A stretch of DNA of 64,000 nucleotides from Kazachstania africana CBS 2517. Lineage: Eukaryota > Ascomycota > Saccharomycetes > Saccharomycetales > Saccharomycetaceae. The notes under the pieces were generated by a model. The model ran no database searches, was not told where the DNA came from, and saw nothing but the letters and a program-made list of their open reading frames with translations. This document shows, one piece after another, positions 10,029 through 20,782 of the stretch (position 1 is the first letter of the stretch; each line of letters starts with the position of its first letter). A program made the position numbers and the translations under genes. Location: positions 124,001 through 188,000 of the forward strand of contig NC_018948.1 of the NCBI RefSeq assembly GCF_000304475.1. The letters run 5' to 3'.

Positions 10029-12569
10029 CTAATCTACGTCTAGATCGATTTTTTCAATTATTGTCTTTTGTGATTTTGCTCGTTCCAGTAACTGGTTGAA
10101 AAATAAAAAGGATATCTTGTTGTCCTGCTTCTTCTTCTCAAGTTTCTTTATAGAATCCTGTTCTCTGTCCAGCAATGAGTCGCACGTCCTTGACATCTCT
10201 CTGATTGGAATTTTCAATACGTTGCGAACCTCTTTTGATATTCTCGTTGCATTTTGATGCATGTAGTTGAGCTGATCCAATTTAGACCTATATTTTGCTG
10301 ACAAGTTCAAAGGTAATGCTCTGGGCAAATCGTGGATTAAGTATGACACCGAAAGAAGGCACCCACCTAGAAGTAAATAGCCCGAGAGTAGTTCTAGCGA
10401 CTTGGCAGAAATGGACGATATACCATTGATTATAACGTTACTAATTATCTTGGACCCACCAAAGGAATATATGGCAAATGCTGGAAGATTTGACGTAAAT
10501 AGTAAAGATGGTGTCTTCCAATATTGAGTAAGTGGATAGTTTTTTAGACCAAGTGTGGAAACGACACCGCCATTCGAGTCTTCTTCATCCTGCGCAATCT
10601 GTGGAGCAATGTACGGTTCCGAAACGTCATAACTTGTGAAAAGTCCACCAGTTACGTAAGTTAAGAAATTATTAAGAGATGGTGCAAACAAATCCGATAT
10701 ACTCAATGGAATTGACAGCTCCCTGGCCGACAAATGATGCTTCCTTGTGAACATTAAACTGCTATCGAAGACACGGTCACTCATAAACTCATTCCCAAGC
10801 GCCTCCCTTCCTTGTTTGTATATTTGTTCAACAGCCTTCTCCGTCTGCTTCTTGGCAAAATCTTCACTTGCGATAGTGCTGTCCTTGATCTGTCTCCTGA
10901 TATATTCCTCCGTAGAGACGATAAAATCATAAATCTTAGAGAAACCCTCATATTTGGGGAAGCCATCATTAGCAATATCTAAGAAATTGGCGATACGAGA
11001 TTCAGCAAAATTATACGTGGAAGTTATTATCTTTTCTGCTGAACTATCAATGTTTGAGGTAAACTTTTCATATTGCGATTTCTTCTTGTACAGCTCTTGC
11101 TCTATATAATGTAAACTTTCTTCGATCTTTTCATTCTCATTATCGTAAATTTTCAAATTAGCAATTGAGATTCTCTCTATATCAGTCAATATCTTCAAAA
11201 CGTATGTCTTAGCGGGGAACAGTTTTGAAAGTGATCTTCTTTTTAAGATGAAATCACGTAATGAATTCTCTAAATTATCAAAGTTTGGGTCACTATTATT
11301 TTCGTCGTCAGTACCATCAGGTTCGTCATCTGATCCTGGAACGTCACCGTCATCACCATCATCATCATCATCATTATTGATAAAATGGATGAATTCTGAA
11401 GATTTCTTATAAGATTCTGGGGACAGATCTTTAATTTGCTGTAAAATCAACCTCTTACACCTTTCTTTGTCTCTGATCTTATCAAATTTCTTCACAACAA
11501 AAAACATTAATTTCTTCTCTCTAGAAGCCAGCAATATGAACTCTTTGGCGGACAACGTCAGTTGATTTTCAGCATTTACAACAAAAACCACCAAGTCGAT
11601 TTCTTCTTGTCTTGCCATTACTTCAGAAGTCTGTACGGAATCCATATTTAAGCCTGGAGAATCAATTAAAGATATATTGACTGTTCCATTCCTCAGCAAA
11701 CTCTTTTCTGGAGGTCTGTTGTCATCATTTATGTATACTTTAAGCAGTGCATATTTGTTACTACTTGTCACGAGTCCAGGCAGCGAACTGAGTGGGTAAA
11801 TTTCGTAAGTGGATCTATCCCTAATGTTGTAGACAAGCAATGATTCTTGGATGGAAGTCGCGGTACCAATTGAGATCGCATGGACTTCTTCAATCCCATC
11901 ATTCTCCCTTGCATCCAATATCTCACAAAATACATTTGTACATGGCAGTTGGTCCTCTGGCAAAAGATTTCGTCTTAAAAGTGAGTTACAAAAGGCTGAT
12001 TTACCAGTATTTACATCACCTGTTATGAACACTTTGGATGAAATATCGTCTACTCTTTTCTGTAAGGACTCTAGATGCTTTAGACTACGTCTGATCTGTG
12101 AATCAAACAATTTGGAATAGGATTCCCTACCAAGATTAATATCTTTACTTTCCTCACCGTCAAGCTTGAAATTCAATTGTAATACTTTTAATTCATTCTC
12201 AACATCTCTTATACTGATAGGTCTTTTCTCGTTTTCCATTGAAATCTCCTGTAGTAAACTTTTCACATGTAATATGGCCCTATCCAGTAACACTCTATTG
12301 TTATTGTAATTCCATTGGCTCAGTTGTGAGGAGACCAATCTGTCATTTGAGAGCCTTCTCTGATGGGATGAAGTGTCTAACGCATGCATGCGTCCATTAA
12401 ACATCGTGGAAGCATCATCCAGATAGTTATACGCTTCAGTATTCATTGTGAAGGAACCATTATTTCTGGAAAAAGTCACTGTGGGAGCCACAGTCGTAGT
12501 GTCATCCTCCATAGCATTAGAATCCTTACTACTGCCCTTCCCTGACTTCTCTATTTGCTTCCGTACCAT
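10029..12569 (-). CDS. FZO1: Fzo1 mitofusin GTPase
   Basis: 846 residues from the ATG at 12569 (855 in S. cerevisiae); the frame is open slightly further upstream but without an ATG. Fzo1 is the outer-membrane dynamin-family GTPase that drives mitochondrial outer-membrane fusion. The P-loop GDVNTGKS is at residues 184-191, the switch DSPGLNMDS follows, and VVKKFDKIRDKERCK is the G4 region. Paired transmembrane segments lie at about 687-711 and 722-745, followed by a C-terminal coiled coil ending EKIDLDVD. An Asp/Gly-rich loop lies at about residues 399-434. It is divergent from NOG1. Confidence 0.95.
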   Translation of the reverse strand: MVRKQIEKSGKGSSKDSNAMEDDTTTVAPTVTFSRNNGSFTMNTEAYNYLDDASTMFNGRMHALDTSSHQRRLSNDRLVSSQLSQWNYNNNRVLLDRAILHVKSLLQEISMENEKRPISIRDVENELKVLQLNFKLDGEESKDINLGRESYSKLFDSQIRRSLKHLESLQKRVDDISSKVFITGDVNTGKSAFCNSLLRRNLLPEDQLPCTNVFCEILDARENDGIEEVHAISIGTATSIQESLLVYNIRDRSTYEIYPLSSLPGLVTSSNKYALLKVYINDDNRPPEKSLLRNGTVNISLIDSPGLNMDSVQTSEVMARQEEIDLVVFVVNAENQLTLSAKEFILLASREKKLMFFVVKKFDKIRDKERCKRLILQQIKDLSPESYKKSSEFIHFINNDDDDDGDDGDVPGSDDEPDGTDDENNSDPNFDNLENSLRDFILKRRSLSKLFPAKTYVLKILTDIERISIANLKIYDNENEKIEESLHYIEQELYKKKSQYEKFTSNIDSSAEKIITSTYNFAESRIANFLDIANDGFPKYEGFSKIYDFIVSTEEYIRRQIKDSTIASEDFAKKQTEKAVEQIYKQGREALGNEFMSDRVFDSSLMFTRKHHLSARELSIPLSISDLFAPSLNNFLTYVTGGLFTSYDVSEPYIAPQIAQDEEDSNGGVVSTLGLKNYPLTQYWKTPSLLFTSNLPAFAIYSFGGSKIISNVIINGISSISAKSLELLSGYLLLGGCLLSVSYLIHDLPRALPLNLSAKYRSKLDQLNYMHQNATRISKEVRNVLKIPIREMSRTCDSLLDREQDSIKKLEKKKQDNKISFLFFNQLLERAKSQKTIIEKIDLDVD

Positions 12570-13155
12570 GGTAGCCACCAATCTATGAGTGTATCAGATC
12601 AATATCACTTTCCTAATTCTCGTCGTTTTCAGCCTGTTAAAGTGAATCAATTTTCAACACTCTCTCTTCACAGAAAAAGATCAGACAGAGAAAGCGGCAA
12701 CACAAGCCAATATCGCGATCACTCCACTATTAATACCACCACCACATGCATTAGAACCGAACCGTACCATGCTTCTGAAGTCCGACGCCAACCGTAGCAA
12801 CTCCCCCCGTGTCTATACCAGCTGACTCTGCTTTGAACCCCCCTCAAAGTCTTGTCCAAGCGCCAACAACCAAAAGCCACGCAACACACAGCCGCCACAA
12901 CCACCTCAGCCAGTCACACGGACCGTTCAATGCCATGCCAAGCTGCCAATTGGCCCAAGCTGCTTACTACTGGCGTTTCGTTTCTTTTAAGCTTCGTACA
13001 ACACGACCAGGGCCATCGCTAATTTTGCAAGAAAATTTTTCAAACTCATCTCATCGATTTTTTATAAAAGCAGTATACTATACTTGTATATTATTGATTT
13101 GTATTAGCATCTTTTCAGTGCACAGAATTAGTATTAGCTCCCTTCCCACTCTGCA
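12570..13155. other. Intergenic: FZO1/NOG1 divergent promoter
   Basis: 586 bp. The middle (about 12760-12980) is unusually C-rich and includes a CTTTGA/TCAAAG hairpin flanking a C-run. The NOG1-proximal end carries RRPE, PAC and TATA-like elements. No ORF with support. Confidence 0.55.
13032..13056 (+). promoter_or_regulatory. RRPE + PAC motifs upstream of NOG1
   Basis: AAAATTTTTCA (13032-13042) is the reverse complement of the RRPE consensus, and CTCATCG (13050-13056) is the reverse complement of the PAC core bound by Pbf1/Pbf2 and Tod6/Dot6. The pair is the classic ribosome-biogenesis promoter signature and sits 100-125 bp upstream of the NOG1 ATG. A TATAAAAG follows at 13063. Confidence 0.75.
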
Positions 13156-15102
13156 ATGCAATTATCCTGGAAAGACATCCCAACTGTTGCGCCTGCCAAC
13201 GATCTGTTGGATATTGTTCTAAACAGAACTCAAAGAAAGACTCCTACTGTGATTAGACCGGGGTTCAATATTACTAGAATTAGAGCATTTTATATGCGTA
13301 AGGTTAAGTTCACTGCTGAAGGTTTTGAAGAAAAGTTTGATGACATTCTAAAGGGCTTTCCAAATATTAACGACGTTCATCCTTTCCACAGAGATTTGAT
13401 GGATACTTTATATGAAAAAAATCATTACAAGATTTCTTTAGCTGCCATTTCTCGTGCTAAATCTTTAGTCGAACAAGTCTCCAGAGATTACAACAGACTG
13501 CTTAAGTTCGGTCAATCCTTATTCCAATGTAAGCAATTAAAGAGAGCTGCTTTAGGTAGAATGGCTACTATCGTCAAAAAATTGAAGGATCCATTGAACT
13601 ATTTGGAACAAGTCCGTCAACATTTGGGTAGATTACCATCCATCGATCCAAACACAAGAACTCTGTTGATCTGTGGTTATCCAAATGTCGGTAAATCTTC
13701 TTTCTTAAGATGTATCACCAAAGCTGATGTTGAGGTTCAACCATACGCTTTCACCACTAAATCCTTATACGTTGGTCATTTCGACTACAAATACTTACGT
13801 TTCCAAGCTATCGATACTCCAGGTATCTTGGATAGACCAACTGAAGAAATGAACAATATTGAAATGCAATCTATTTACGCCATCGCTCATTTGCGTTCAT
13901 GTGTCTTATACTTTATGGATCTTTCAGAACAGTGTGGTTTCACGGTGGAGGCTCAAGTTAAATTGTTTCACTCCATTAAACCATTATTCGCCAATAAATC
14001 CGTCATGGTCGTTATAAATAAAACTGATATTATCGGTCCAGAAGATTTAGATGAAGAACGTGCTCAGTTATTACAAACCATCAAAGAAATTGATGGTGTT
14101 GAAATCATGACTACATCTTGTCAATTGGAAGACAATATCATGGATGTTAGAAATAAAGCTTGTGAAAAATTATTAGCTTCAAGAATTGAAAACAAATTGA
14201 AATCACAAACTAGAATCAACAATGTCTTAAATAAGATTCACGTCGCCAAACCACAAGCTAGAGACGATGTTGAAAGAACCCCTTACATTCCAGAATCATT
14301 TAAGACTATGAAGAAATACGATCCAGAAGATCCAAACGCAAGAAAATTAGCTAGAGACATCGAAGCTGAAAATGGTGGTGCCGGTGTCTATAATATTAAC
14401 TTAAAGGACAAATACATATTGGAAGACGAAGAATGGAAGAACGATATCATGCCAGAAATTTTGGATGGTAAGAATGTTTACGATTTTATTGATCCAGATA
14501 TTGCCGCCAAATTACAAGCTTTAGAAGAAGAAGAAGAAAGATTAGAATCTGAAGGTTTCTACAACTCCGATGAAGAAGAAACTTTTGACGGTTATGATGC
14601 TGACGAAATCGATGATATCAGAGACAAAGCTGCTTGGATCAGAGATAGACAACAGAGAATGATCAAAGAATCTAGAAATAGAAAATCATTGAAGAACAAG
14701 GCCATCATGCCACGTTCTAAATTGATCAAATCATACGACAGAATGGAAAAACATATGGCTACATTGGGTCACGATGTTTCTGTCTTACAAGATAAACACA
14801 GAGTTGCTGCTGACAAGAATGCTTACGTTGAATCAGGTGCAGATGTCGTCTACAACAACTACGCCGAAGCTTCTGCTTCTACCGGTTCAGAAAACGGTGG
14901 TAAGCTAAGGCAATCTGACAGATTGTTGGATGGTGTTGCTGATGGTTCTCAAAGATCTAAGGCTGACAGAATGGCTAAATTACAAAGAAGAGAAAGAAAC
15001 AGAATGGCTAGACAAGGTGAAGGTGACAGACACTCTACTGTCTCGCTGCTCAAGCATCTATTCAGTGGTAAGCGTGGTAACGGTAAGACTGATTTCCGTT
15101 GA
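13156..15102 (+). CDS. NOG1: Nog1, 60S pre-ribosome GTPase
   Basis: 648 residues (647 in S. cerevisiae), almost identical over long stretches from the first residues MQLSWKDIPTVAPANDLLD. Nog1 is an essential nucleolar GTPase that inserts into the polypeptide exit tunnel of pre-60S particles. GTPase motifs: G1 GYPNVGKS at 174-181, G3 DTPG at 220-223, G4 NKTD at 288-291. An acidic segment near 455-475 and a basic C-terminus ending GKTDFR match the family. S. cerevisiae NOG1 is YPL093W on chromosome XVI, so it is a sister-track gene here. RRPE and PAC elements lie just upstream. Confidence 0.97.
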   Translation: MQLSWKDIPTVAPANDLLDIVLNRTQRKTPTVIRPGFNITRIRAFYMRKVKFTAEGFEEKFDDILKGFPNINDVHPFHRDLMDTLYEKNHYKISLAAISRAKSLVEQVSRDYNRLLKFGQSLFQCKQLKRAALGRMATIVKKLKDPLNYLEQVRQHLGRLPSIDPNTRTLLICGYPNVGKSSFLRCITKADVEVQPYAFTTKSLYVGHFDYKYLRFQAIDTPGILDRPTEEMNNIEMQSIYAIAHLRSCVLYFMDLSEQCGFTVEAQVKLFHSIKPLFANKSVMVVINKTDIIGPEDLDEERAQLLQTIKEIDGVEIMTTSCQLEDNIMDVRNKACEKLLASRIENKLKSQTRINNVLNKIHVAKPQARDDVERTPYIPESFKTMKKYDPEDPNARKLARDIEAENGGAGVYNINLKDKYILEDEEWKNDIMPEILDGKNVYDFIDPDIAAKLQALEEEEERLESEGFYNSDEEETFDGYDADEIDDIRDKAAWIRDRQQRMIKESRNRKSLKNKAIMPRSKLIKSYDRMEKHMATLGHDVSVLQDKHRVAADKNAYVESGADVVYNNYAEASASTGSENGGKLRQSDRLLDGVADGSQRSKADRMAKLQRRERNRMARQGEGDRHSTVSLLKHLFSGKRGNGKTDFR

Positions 15103-15611
15103 TCAACAAAAGTAGAGTATCCCATCAATATTTTTTTATACTTTCTCCTTCCATTTTCTACCCCTAGTTCGCATACTTCTCTAGAAGTTACTGTAATAGA
15201 TAGGTTCAGACATATTCAATATTATATATAGTTTTCGCACATTGTATATTACTTCAAAAATTAAATCAAAGGTAGCACTAAAGAAATAAGAATGTCACGC
15301 TCCAAAAAGACTATGTAGAAACTTGTCCATAACATATGTTTTATTGTCGACCTGAGCCTCCATTCGGTCATAGGAGATCCATATACTTACTATAAACATG
15401 TACCAAAGACAGCTTAACACCGCTTTATTTGTTATATAGAAGTTAGCTTATATGGTGTCAAGTACACCCAGACATCCGATGACACAAAGTATCAGCAATT
15501 AGTGGAAGATATTATAGTGAAGGCATTGATGAGTTCAATAGTGCTCTATGGACCACAAACCATGTCTGAAGTATTATATTTCTAATTAAAGCCTAAAGAT
15601 TGTTAAGTAGG
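15103..15611. other. Intergenic: NOG1 downstream / DTR1 upstream
   Basis: 509 bp. Contains the NOG1 3' end and the DTR1 promoter. Two CACAAA cores near 15483 and 15552 resemble middle sporulation elements, but neither fits the full consensus. Nothing else recognised. Confidence 0.45.
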
Positions 15612-17339
15612 ATGAGCAACAAGGCGTCCGAAGTAAGTAATAGTTCTATTACTTCCATTAATGTGCCCACTAAAGGGCAGCGTAGACAGCAAAAGCAGCC
15701 GAGCAATGATTGTCTAACAGATGCAGAGTGGGCAGAGTTGACAGAAATCACAATGGGTGTCTCTCCCGAGGAAACGGATGTTTTGAATTACGGTGCAGAG
15801 GCAGCAGATACGTTAAGCACAATAAAGAAGTATAAGAAAGAATATGGAGTAAAAGAGTTAATAGAGCTGTCATATAGCAGTCTAACAAAAGAACAGGCTC
15901 TAACAATATTCCTTATAATAATCTTCATTGGATTTTTGGGCCCGATGTCAGGAAATATCTACATCCCAGCATTGCCCTTATTACAAATTGAATATAACGT
16001 CAGTAGTACAACAATAAATGCAACAGTGTCTGTATTCATGGCTGTATTTGCTGTTGGTCCACTCTTCTGGGGAATGTTCGCAGATGTTGGTGGCAGAAAG
16101 ATCTTATACCTCATCTCTCTGCTATTGATGACATTAATAAACGTGCTTCTTTCCGTCTTACCTACAAACATTGCTGCTCTATTTGTACTTAGGATCTTAC
16201 AGGCCTTTTCTTCAAGCTCAGTGATTACTCTAGGGGCTGGAACTATCACAGATATTACACCGCCAAAGCACAGAGGTAAAGCGATTGGATATTTCATGAT
16301 CGGCCCAAACATGGGTCCCATTGTAGCCCCAATTATAGCAGGGCTCATTCTTATGAAAGGGAATTATTGGAGATGGCTCTTTGGTTTCACCAGCATAATG
16401 TCCGGTGTAGCATTTATAGTCGTGTTGATTTTCTTACCTGAGACATTACGTTGTAAAGTGGGCAATGGCGACCCAGGATGGAGGTCTACACAAGCTGACA
16501 GTGGATCAGAAGAGGGCATTGACCTTCCTCGAGCATTATATGCGCCAGAATATAAAAGATGGACCTTTTTTTCGGATATTGGTGTTAGAAAACCAGTGTC
16601 ATCTCACCCTCAATTCAAAGAGCAGTATCCAGCTCCTCCAAAACCTTCATTAACTTTATATTGGCATTTGATAAAAATTGCCCCAGTCACTTTGACATCA
16701 ATTAGTACAGCATTACTATTTGCAAATTATTATGCATTTAGCGTCACTTTTTCACATTTCTTGAAAGATGAGTATAACTTTTCACAGCTGGCCATTGGTG
16801 CTGCTTACGTATGTCCTGGAATTGCCATGCTACTTGGATCACAAATCGGTGGTCATTTATCTGATAAAACTCGATCTATATGGATTAAAAACCATGAAGG
16901 CCAAGAATTTCCACTAGAACTTAGACTAGCTTTACAGATGTGGGGAATTATTTTGAATACAGTAGGATGTATAGGATATGGCTGGTCTATTCAGCACAAA
17001 TATCATATTGCCATTATTCTTATGTTTTCTGCATTCTTAGCTCTCGGTATGACCTGGACTAGTAATACTACAATGACATATTTAACAGAATTACTGGCTC
17101 AGAGAGCGGCAAGTACGGTAGCGTTAAGCAGTTTCTTTAGAAATATTGCAGCAGCTATTGGCTCTGCAATCATTGTAAAACTATATACTATTATGGGTGT
17201 CGGTTGGTGTTTTACAGGGCTGGGTCTTTGTAATTTGATATCGTTGATGTTCAATTGGTATCTTGTTAGATATAGTGGCCTGTGGCAAAACAAAGTGACA
17301 GCAAGTCGGACTGTAAAAGCTAAAATTCCTAAGAAATAA
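15612..17339 (+). CDS. DTR1: Dtr1-type major facilitator transporter
   Basis: 575 residues from the ATG at 15612 (572 in S. cerevisiae). Twelve hydrophobic segments of the drug:H+ antiporter (DHA1) class follow a polar N-terminus of about 95 residues. GFLGPMSGNIYIPALPLLQ, the motif-A-like GMFADVGGRKILY and SGGHLSD-like IGGHLSDKTRS are present, and NATVSVFMAVFAVGPLFWG matches yeast Dtr1. In S. cerevisiae Dtr1 is a prospore-membrane transporter that exports bisformyl-dityrosine for spore-wall assembly. Its place between FZO1/NOG1 and RPS6 matches YBR180W. The sporulation role here is inferred from orthology. Confidence 0.93.
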   Translation: MSNKASEVSNSSITSINVPTKGQRRQQKQPSNDCLTDAEWAELTEITMGVSPEETDVLNYGAEAADTLSTIKKYKKEYGVKELIELSYSSLTKEQALTIFLIIIFIGFLGPMSGNIYIPALPLLQIEYNVSSTTINATVSVFMAVFAVGPLFWGMFADVGGRKILYLISLLLMTLINVLLSVLPTNIAALFVLRILQAFSSSSVITLGAGTITDITPPKHRGKAIGYFMIGPNMGPIVAPIIAGLILMKGNYWRWLFGFTSIMSGVAFIVVLIFLPETLRCKVGNGDPGWRSTQADSGSEEGIDLPRALYAPEYKRWTFFSDIGVRKPVSSHPQFKEQYPAPPKPSLTLYWHLIKIAPVTLTSISTALLFANYYAFSVTFSHFLKDEYNFSQLAIGAAYVCPGIAMLLGSQIGGHLSDKTRSIWIKNHEGQEFPLELRLALQMWGIILNTVGCIGYGWSIQHKYHIAIILMFSAFLALGMTWTSNTTMTYLTELLAQRAASTVALSSFFRNIAAAIGSAIIVKLYTIMGVGWCFTGLGLCNLISLMFNWYLVRYSGLWQNKVTASRTVKAKIPKK

Positions 17340-17574
17340 TAGTACTTATATATCAAAAAATTTAGCTGGGGTGAAACTGCTTTAACTCTACCTGTCATAA
17401 AAATTGACATATTATATATTCTAGTATTATTTTACCATTTCATTGAGAAGATACGCAAGATGTGAAATTATGAAAGTAATATTTATTTATTGGTAATATT
17501 TCTTAGGCAAAGCCAAATATACAAATTATAAAGAATAAAGTATAAAAGTTAATGGATAAGTTTGAACATTATAC

Positions 17575-18638
17575 TTAAGCCTTTAAGGAGGAAGCTCTTC
17601 TCTTTCTGATTTCAGCCTTTTCAGCCTTCTTTTCAGCTAATCTCTTAGCTAATAATTGAGCGTATTCGGCAGCAGCTTCTCTTTGAGCTTGAGCATTCTT
17701 GACCTTCAAGGATCTTTGGTATCTCTTTCTTTGTAATCTTTGTGGGGTGACTAATCTTTGGATCTTTGGAGCCTTGGTGTAGGTCTTTTCACCCTTGGTA
17801 ACTTCTCTTCTGATAACGAAGTCACGGACATCATCTTCCTTGGTTAAACCGAAGAACTTTCTGATGTTGTTAGCTCTCTTTGGACCTAATCTTTTTGGAA
17901 CAGTAGCATCGGTGACACCTTCTAATTCTTGTTCACCCTTCTTGGTGATGACTAAAGATAAGACAGCTAAATCTGGACCAACGATGGCACCTCTGACGGA
18001 CTTTCTCTTTCTTTCACCAGCACGTCTTGGTCTGTAACAAGAGTGACCCTTGGCTAATAATAATTTAACTCTAGTTGGTAATAAGACACCTTGTTTCATT
18101 GGGAAACCTTGTTTGTCGTTACCACCAGAAATCTTGAAAGTGTAACCCTTGAATTCGTCACCAACGGATTCACCATCAACTTCTTGACCAATTCTCTTGT
18201 CGTAGAAAACACGGATTCTGTGTTCGTCATCGATTTCGACGGTCTTTTGAGTACCATTAACTGGGTAGGCAATGTTCAACTATTGAAAAAAGGAGTAATA
18301 TTGTTAGTAAACTTGATTACAGCTAAATTATAACAAATCTTGGTTTTCATGTCACATTTCCATTCCACAGTATCGTATTGTCAATTATTGTTCTAAACAT
18401 CTTGTAATTGTTCAGATAAAGATCGCAATCATTTCGGTTTCATAGCAATAATTTTCAGCTTTACTACATTATGCGGTTTGTTTAATTCATTGGTACGTGG
18501 TGGCTAATTGTTACAAATTCGTTGGAAAGATCTAAGTCAGCATTTTATTACTTTCAATTTATATCAGCATTTTTATTGACATCTTATGGTTCAAAACATG
18601 AATAGATTCCTCCAGTAAACTATGGTACATACCTTCAT
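17575..18638 (-). CDS. RPS6: 40S ribosomal protein eS6 (two exons)
   Basis: Spliced CDS: exon 1 is ATGAAG (18633-18638), intron 18280-18632, exon 2 is 17575-18279; together 236 codons, identical in length to yeast Rps6. The protein reads [25 protein letters not shown] and ends in the phosphorylated tail [10 protein letters not shown], the TORC1/Ypk3-regulated serines. eS6 is a core 40S protein. The S. cerevisiae copies are RPS6B (YBR181C) and RPS6A (YPL090C); context here gives no way to choose a letter. Confidence 0.97.
18280..18632 (-). other. RPS6 intron (353 nt)
   Basis: Donor GTATGT (18632-18627), branch site TACTAAC (18309-18303) and acceptor TAG (18282-18280), all on the minus strand. 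It separates codons 2 and 3, the same position as in S. cerevisiae RPS6A/B. Confidence 0.95.
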
Positions 18639-19357
18639 GACGGCTCACTTGTCTAAGTTCTGTTGCTATTTCACGCTTTCTTTTAAAATTAATAGTCGTA
18701 TTTTTTGACTATATCAAGTATTTCAAGCTGTATTTTGCAAGATGGGTTAGAGACTGTCCCAACTGAGGCTATGGTGCGCCCAGTGACAACGACGAGCCTA
18801 CATTCCAGACAGGGTGTGGGCGCGCTAGGCAGATCCGAAGGTCCTCTAGGGGACTACCCTTCCTACGACCTGCAACTGGAACGTAGGCTGGTTTCTAGCA
18901 GAAAGCAGGAGCGTGGCATCGATTTGCCCGCAGCACCTTGCCAGTATTTTCGCGTCATCGATTCAAAGAAGTTTTGCGATCTTTTTTTTTTTTTAAACAA
19001 CAGATTGCAAAAAATTCCAGGGAAATTTTCTAAAATGTACGGATTTATGTGGTGTACAGATGCAGAAAACAGTCAAAGATACAGTGTTTGCAGAGCAGAG
19101 TTCTCAATATAAGGACATGTTCAGTGATGGAGGGGCGGTTGTTACACGTGGCTAAACTACTCTATTTTTAGGTAACAAGGTGAATATAATATTAATTACA
19201 TATATATACATTAAATGCTTCATCTATTAAATGTGAAATTTTAGGAAGGAAGCAAGTACTTACCATAGTATTTTTAAATAAATGACGGAATATTGGCAAA
19301 ATGGTAGTTAAAAAATTGTGTTTGAAATTTGAATTTTCAATTAGTTCTTTGTACTAC
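18639..19357. other. Intergenic: RPS6 promoter with GC-rich hairpin island
   Basis: 719 bp between RPS6 and the end of SMP1. From RPS6 outward: a short AT-rich core, a GC-rich island (about 18740-18960) with a 14-bp inverted repeat, a 13-base T run (18982-18994), and Rap1-like sites near 19035-19055. A 114-codon ATG-started frame crosses the island (from 18768), but I do not consider it a gene. Confidence 0.6.
19034..19055 (-). promoter_or_regulatory. Rap1-type site(s) upstream of RPS6
   Basis: On the RPS6 sense strand AAATCCGTACAT matches the Rap1 consensus (ACACCCRTACAT) closely. An adjoining ATGTGGTGT in the other orientation resembles a half site. It lies about 400 bp upstream of the ATG, the usual range for ribosomal protein promoters. 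Confidence 0.65.
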
Positions 19358-20782
19358 TTATTTCTGGAGGGCTTCAACCACTTCGCTATTAGTAACCTTC
19401 ATTTCTGGGCTGCTCTTATCAGAAAGTTCGGTTGAAGAACGTTGTTCTACAGCGTAGTTCGATGGCTCTTGATCTTGCTTGACCGTAATATCGTTTTTAG
19501 TGCCACTAGAGTTTGTGGATCCACCGGTATCGGTAGTATTTTCAGATTCTATGGTTATTTTTTGTGGGATCTCATTTGAAACCTTCTTCTTTTCCATATC
19601 ATGCTGAGCTTCGATGTCGTCTCTATGTATCTGTACGTTAGTCTGGTTGGGATGAATGACAGTAGAACGTGTAGGGTTCAGAATATCCTGTGTAAGACTT
19701 ATCTGAGCGACATGGGATGACAAACTGTTATTAAGTATGGAATGTTGGCCTGGTAAAACGTTCGAGATTAGTTGCAATCGTTGTTGCTGAGGTTGAGGAA
19801 AGGAAAACTGTCCTGTGGATGGTACCGTGTTCGGGCGAGTTATTTGATGGATTTGTGGCAATGATTGTGGACTGGTTAAAGAAGTTGGGGTTGGGCCTGC
19901 GAAGCTATAAACTGATGGGAAAGGATTCTGAAACTGGTCGACGGTATTTATCTTTGGTGGTTGAATAACAATGGAAGAAGGTTTGCTATTAGGGGAATAT
20001 ACGTCTGTTTCGATGTATGGTGGTGTCATGTTGATTCTTGAGCTTTCTTGAGGAGGAAGTAAATTTGGCGTGGACGCTTGCGAATTTGAATTTACATTAC
20101 TATGAAACTGATTTTCAATGAGTGTACCATTAGGGATTTCCACGCTCAATTCGGGTCTATTTACAGACTGATTATTCTGATGCAGTAATGGAGGAGAAGG
20201 TACTGGTCCTGTCACATACAACTGGGGAGTTTGTCTTGTCTCTGGACTTTGTTGGAAAGTAAACGATGGAGTATTCCTATGAGTATTGCTTATTGATGAA
20301 TGAATGGAATCATCGAGTCGTGGTCTCTTCACCGAATGGCGAGAATGTACACTGCTGCTCATATGTACAGCATTATTGATATGTATATCATGATAGTTGG
20401 AATGCGTTTCAGAGGTAACAGGGTTAGAGCTTAAAGATGTGTTAAGGACAGGCTGATAATGATGGTTCTGTCTTTTCCTTCTAGATTTTGGATTCAATAT
20501 CACACGGGGTTTCTTTTGAAAATCACCAAAATCTGATGGTTCCTTCACACTATGTCTTAAAGTACTATTGAGTTTGTAATGTTCCAAGAGATCACCCATA
20601 TCAACGGAAGAGTACTCATAGAACGTGTTATTTGAGCCCAATATGATCAAAGCGACATCCACTTGACATAGCACAGACAGTTCATGAGCTTTTTTGAACA
20701 GTCCTGCTTTACGTTTAATGAATGTTACAGTTCTGTTCCTATCCTCTGTTATAGGTTCGATTTCGATTTTACGTCTACCCAT
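19358..20782 (-). CDS. SMP1: Smp1 MADS-box (MEF2-type) transcription factor
   Basis: 474 residues (452 in S. cerevisiae Smp1). The MADS/MEF2 domain fills residues 1-90: [42 protein letters not shown] and [15 protein letters not shown]. The variants EPI and YEYSSVDM, and the following [16 protein letters not shown], fit Smp1 better than its ohnolog Rlm1 (which has QRI and YEFSSVD). The rest is low-complexity, rich in Ser, Asn, Gln and Pro. Smp1 acts downstream of the Hog1 osmostress kinase. It follows RPS6, as YBR182C follows YBR181C. Its upstream side is the 5.2-kb desert. Confidence 0.92.
   Translation of the reverse strand: MGRRKIEIEPITEDRNRTVTFIKRKAGLFKKAHELSVLCQVDVALIILGSNNTFYEYSSVDMGDLLEHYKLNSTLRHSVKEPSDFGDFQKKPRVILNPKSRRKRQNHHYQPVLNTSLSSNPVTSETHSNYHDIHINNAVHMSSSVHSRHSVKRPRLDDSIHSSISNTHRNTPSFTFQQSPETRQTPQLYVTGPVPSPPLLHQNNQSVNRPELSVEIPNGTLIENQFHSNVNSNSQASTPNLLPPQESSRINMTPPYIETDVYSPNSKPSSIVIQPPKINTVDQFQNPFPSVYSFAGPTPTSLTSPQSLPQIHQITRPNTVPSTGQFSFPQPQQQRLQLISNVLPGQHSILNNSLSSHVAQISLTQDILNPTRSTVIHPNQTNVQIHRDDIEAQHDMEKKKVSNEIPQKITIESENTTDTGGSTNSSGTKNDITVKQDQEPSNYAVEQRSSTELSDKSSPEMKVTNSEVVEALQK

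Noticed and set aside
18768..19112. Open frame of about 115 codons across the GC-rich island upstream of RPS6
   Set aside because: It has no recognisable homology, covers the RPS6 promoter and T run, and is easily explained by GC-rich sequence lacking stop codons.
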